Origin: Oscillospiraceae bacterium
GTDB taxonomy: Bacteria > Bacillota_A > Clostridia > Oscillospirales > Oscillospiraceae
Length of the DNA stretch: 13,031 bases
Direction of reading: 5' to 3'
Assembly: GCA_015067895.1 (NCBI GenBank)
Contig: SVLP01000051.1
Coordinates: forward strand, 1-13,031
Shown here in pieces: positions 12,973-13,031 of the stretch (within the stretch, counting starts at the first letter, position 1; every line of letters begins with the position of its first letter). The notes beneath the pieces were generated by a model that did not search any database, was not told the DNA's origin, and saw nothing but the letters and a program-made list of their open reading frames with translations. A program made the translations under genes and the position numbers.

Positions 12973-13031
12973 ATGGAAGCATGGAAAAACAACGCACGGC
13001 GGGAGCCGGTAATCATAGACTTGGATACGCT
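12973..13031 (+). CDS. Start of an unidentified gene (first 19 codons, runs off the window)
   Basis: An open frame begins at ATG 12973 (MEAWKNNARREPVIIDLDT) and continues past the end of the window. A G-rich word (12961-12965) occupies the ribosome-site position, though it is shared with the arm of the inverted repeat. Too little is visible to name a family. The alternative is that the ATG is a chance codon after a terminator. Confidence 0.5.
   Translation, partial: MEAWKNNARREPVIIDLDT

Overview
The window is high-GC, strongly codon-biased DNA (C/G-ending codons, AAGGAGG-type ribosome sites, sigma-A promoters, hairpin/T-run terminators). It most likely comes from a gut Clostridia bacterium of the Oscillospiraceae type. 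That placement rests on style, the S-layer-homology protein, the Wood-Ljungdahl genes and the dense intergenic palindromes; no marker gene is present to fix the genus.

Layout, all genes on the + strand. (1) 1-831: the 3' end of a cell-surface protein with a glycoside hydrolase family 3 C-terminus and three SLH domains, then a strong terminator. (2) 969-1187: an unrecognised 72-residue protein with its own promoter. (3) 1350-5474: a Wood-Ljungdahl operon of cooC/acsF (nickel-insertion ATPase), acsD (small subunit of the corrinoid iron-sulfur protein) and one 755-codon gene that joins acsC (large corrinoid protein subunit) to acsE (methyltetrahydrofolate:corrinoid methyltransferase). (4) 5864-6358: a small membrane protein, flanked by repeat-rich spacers. 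(5) 6763-8889: acsB, acetyl-CoA synthase, alone between its own promoter and terminator. (6) 9130-11171: a PhoB/PhoR-type two-component pair overlapping by 4 bases. (7) 11507-12880: a MATE-family exporter. (8) 12973 onward: the first 19 codons of an unidentified gene.

The acs genes cover the carbonyl-branch end of the pathway. AcsE moves the methyl group from methyl-THF to the cobalt of AcsC/AcsD, AcsB condenses it with CO and CoA, and CooC/AcsF supports metal-centre assembly. CO dehydrogenase (acsA) and the folate-branch genes are not in this window. The promoters of cooC and acsB share an identical 12-base word, TTTTGACAGTGC, suggesting joint control.

Two observations stand out. The first is the acsC-acsE fusion, which tethers methyl donor enzyme and corrinoid acceptor in one chain. 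The second is a pair of intergenic elements (6385-6648 and 11215-11395) with different interiors but similar ends (CAGnnTGTnGAnAAA). Each is flanked by an exact 22-base direct repeat that differs between the two sites and is itself a terminator-type hairpin. This looks like a family of small non-autonomous elements that insert into intrinsic terminators.
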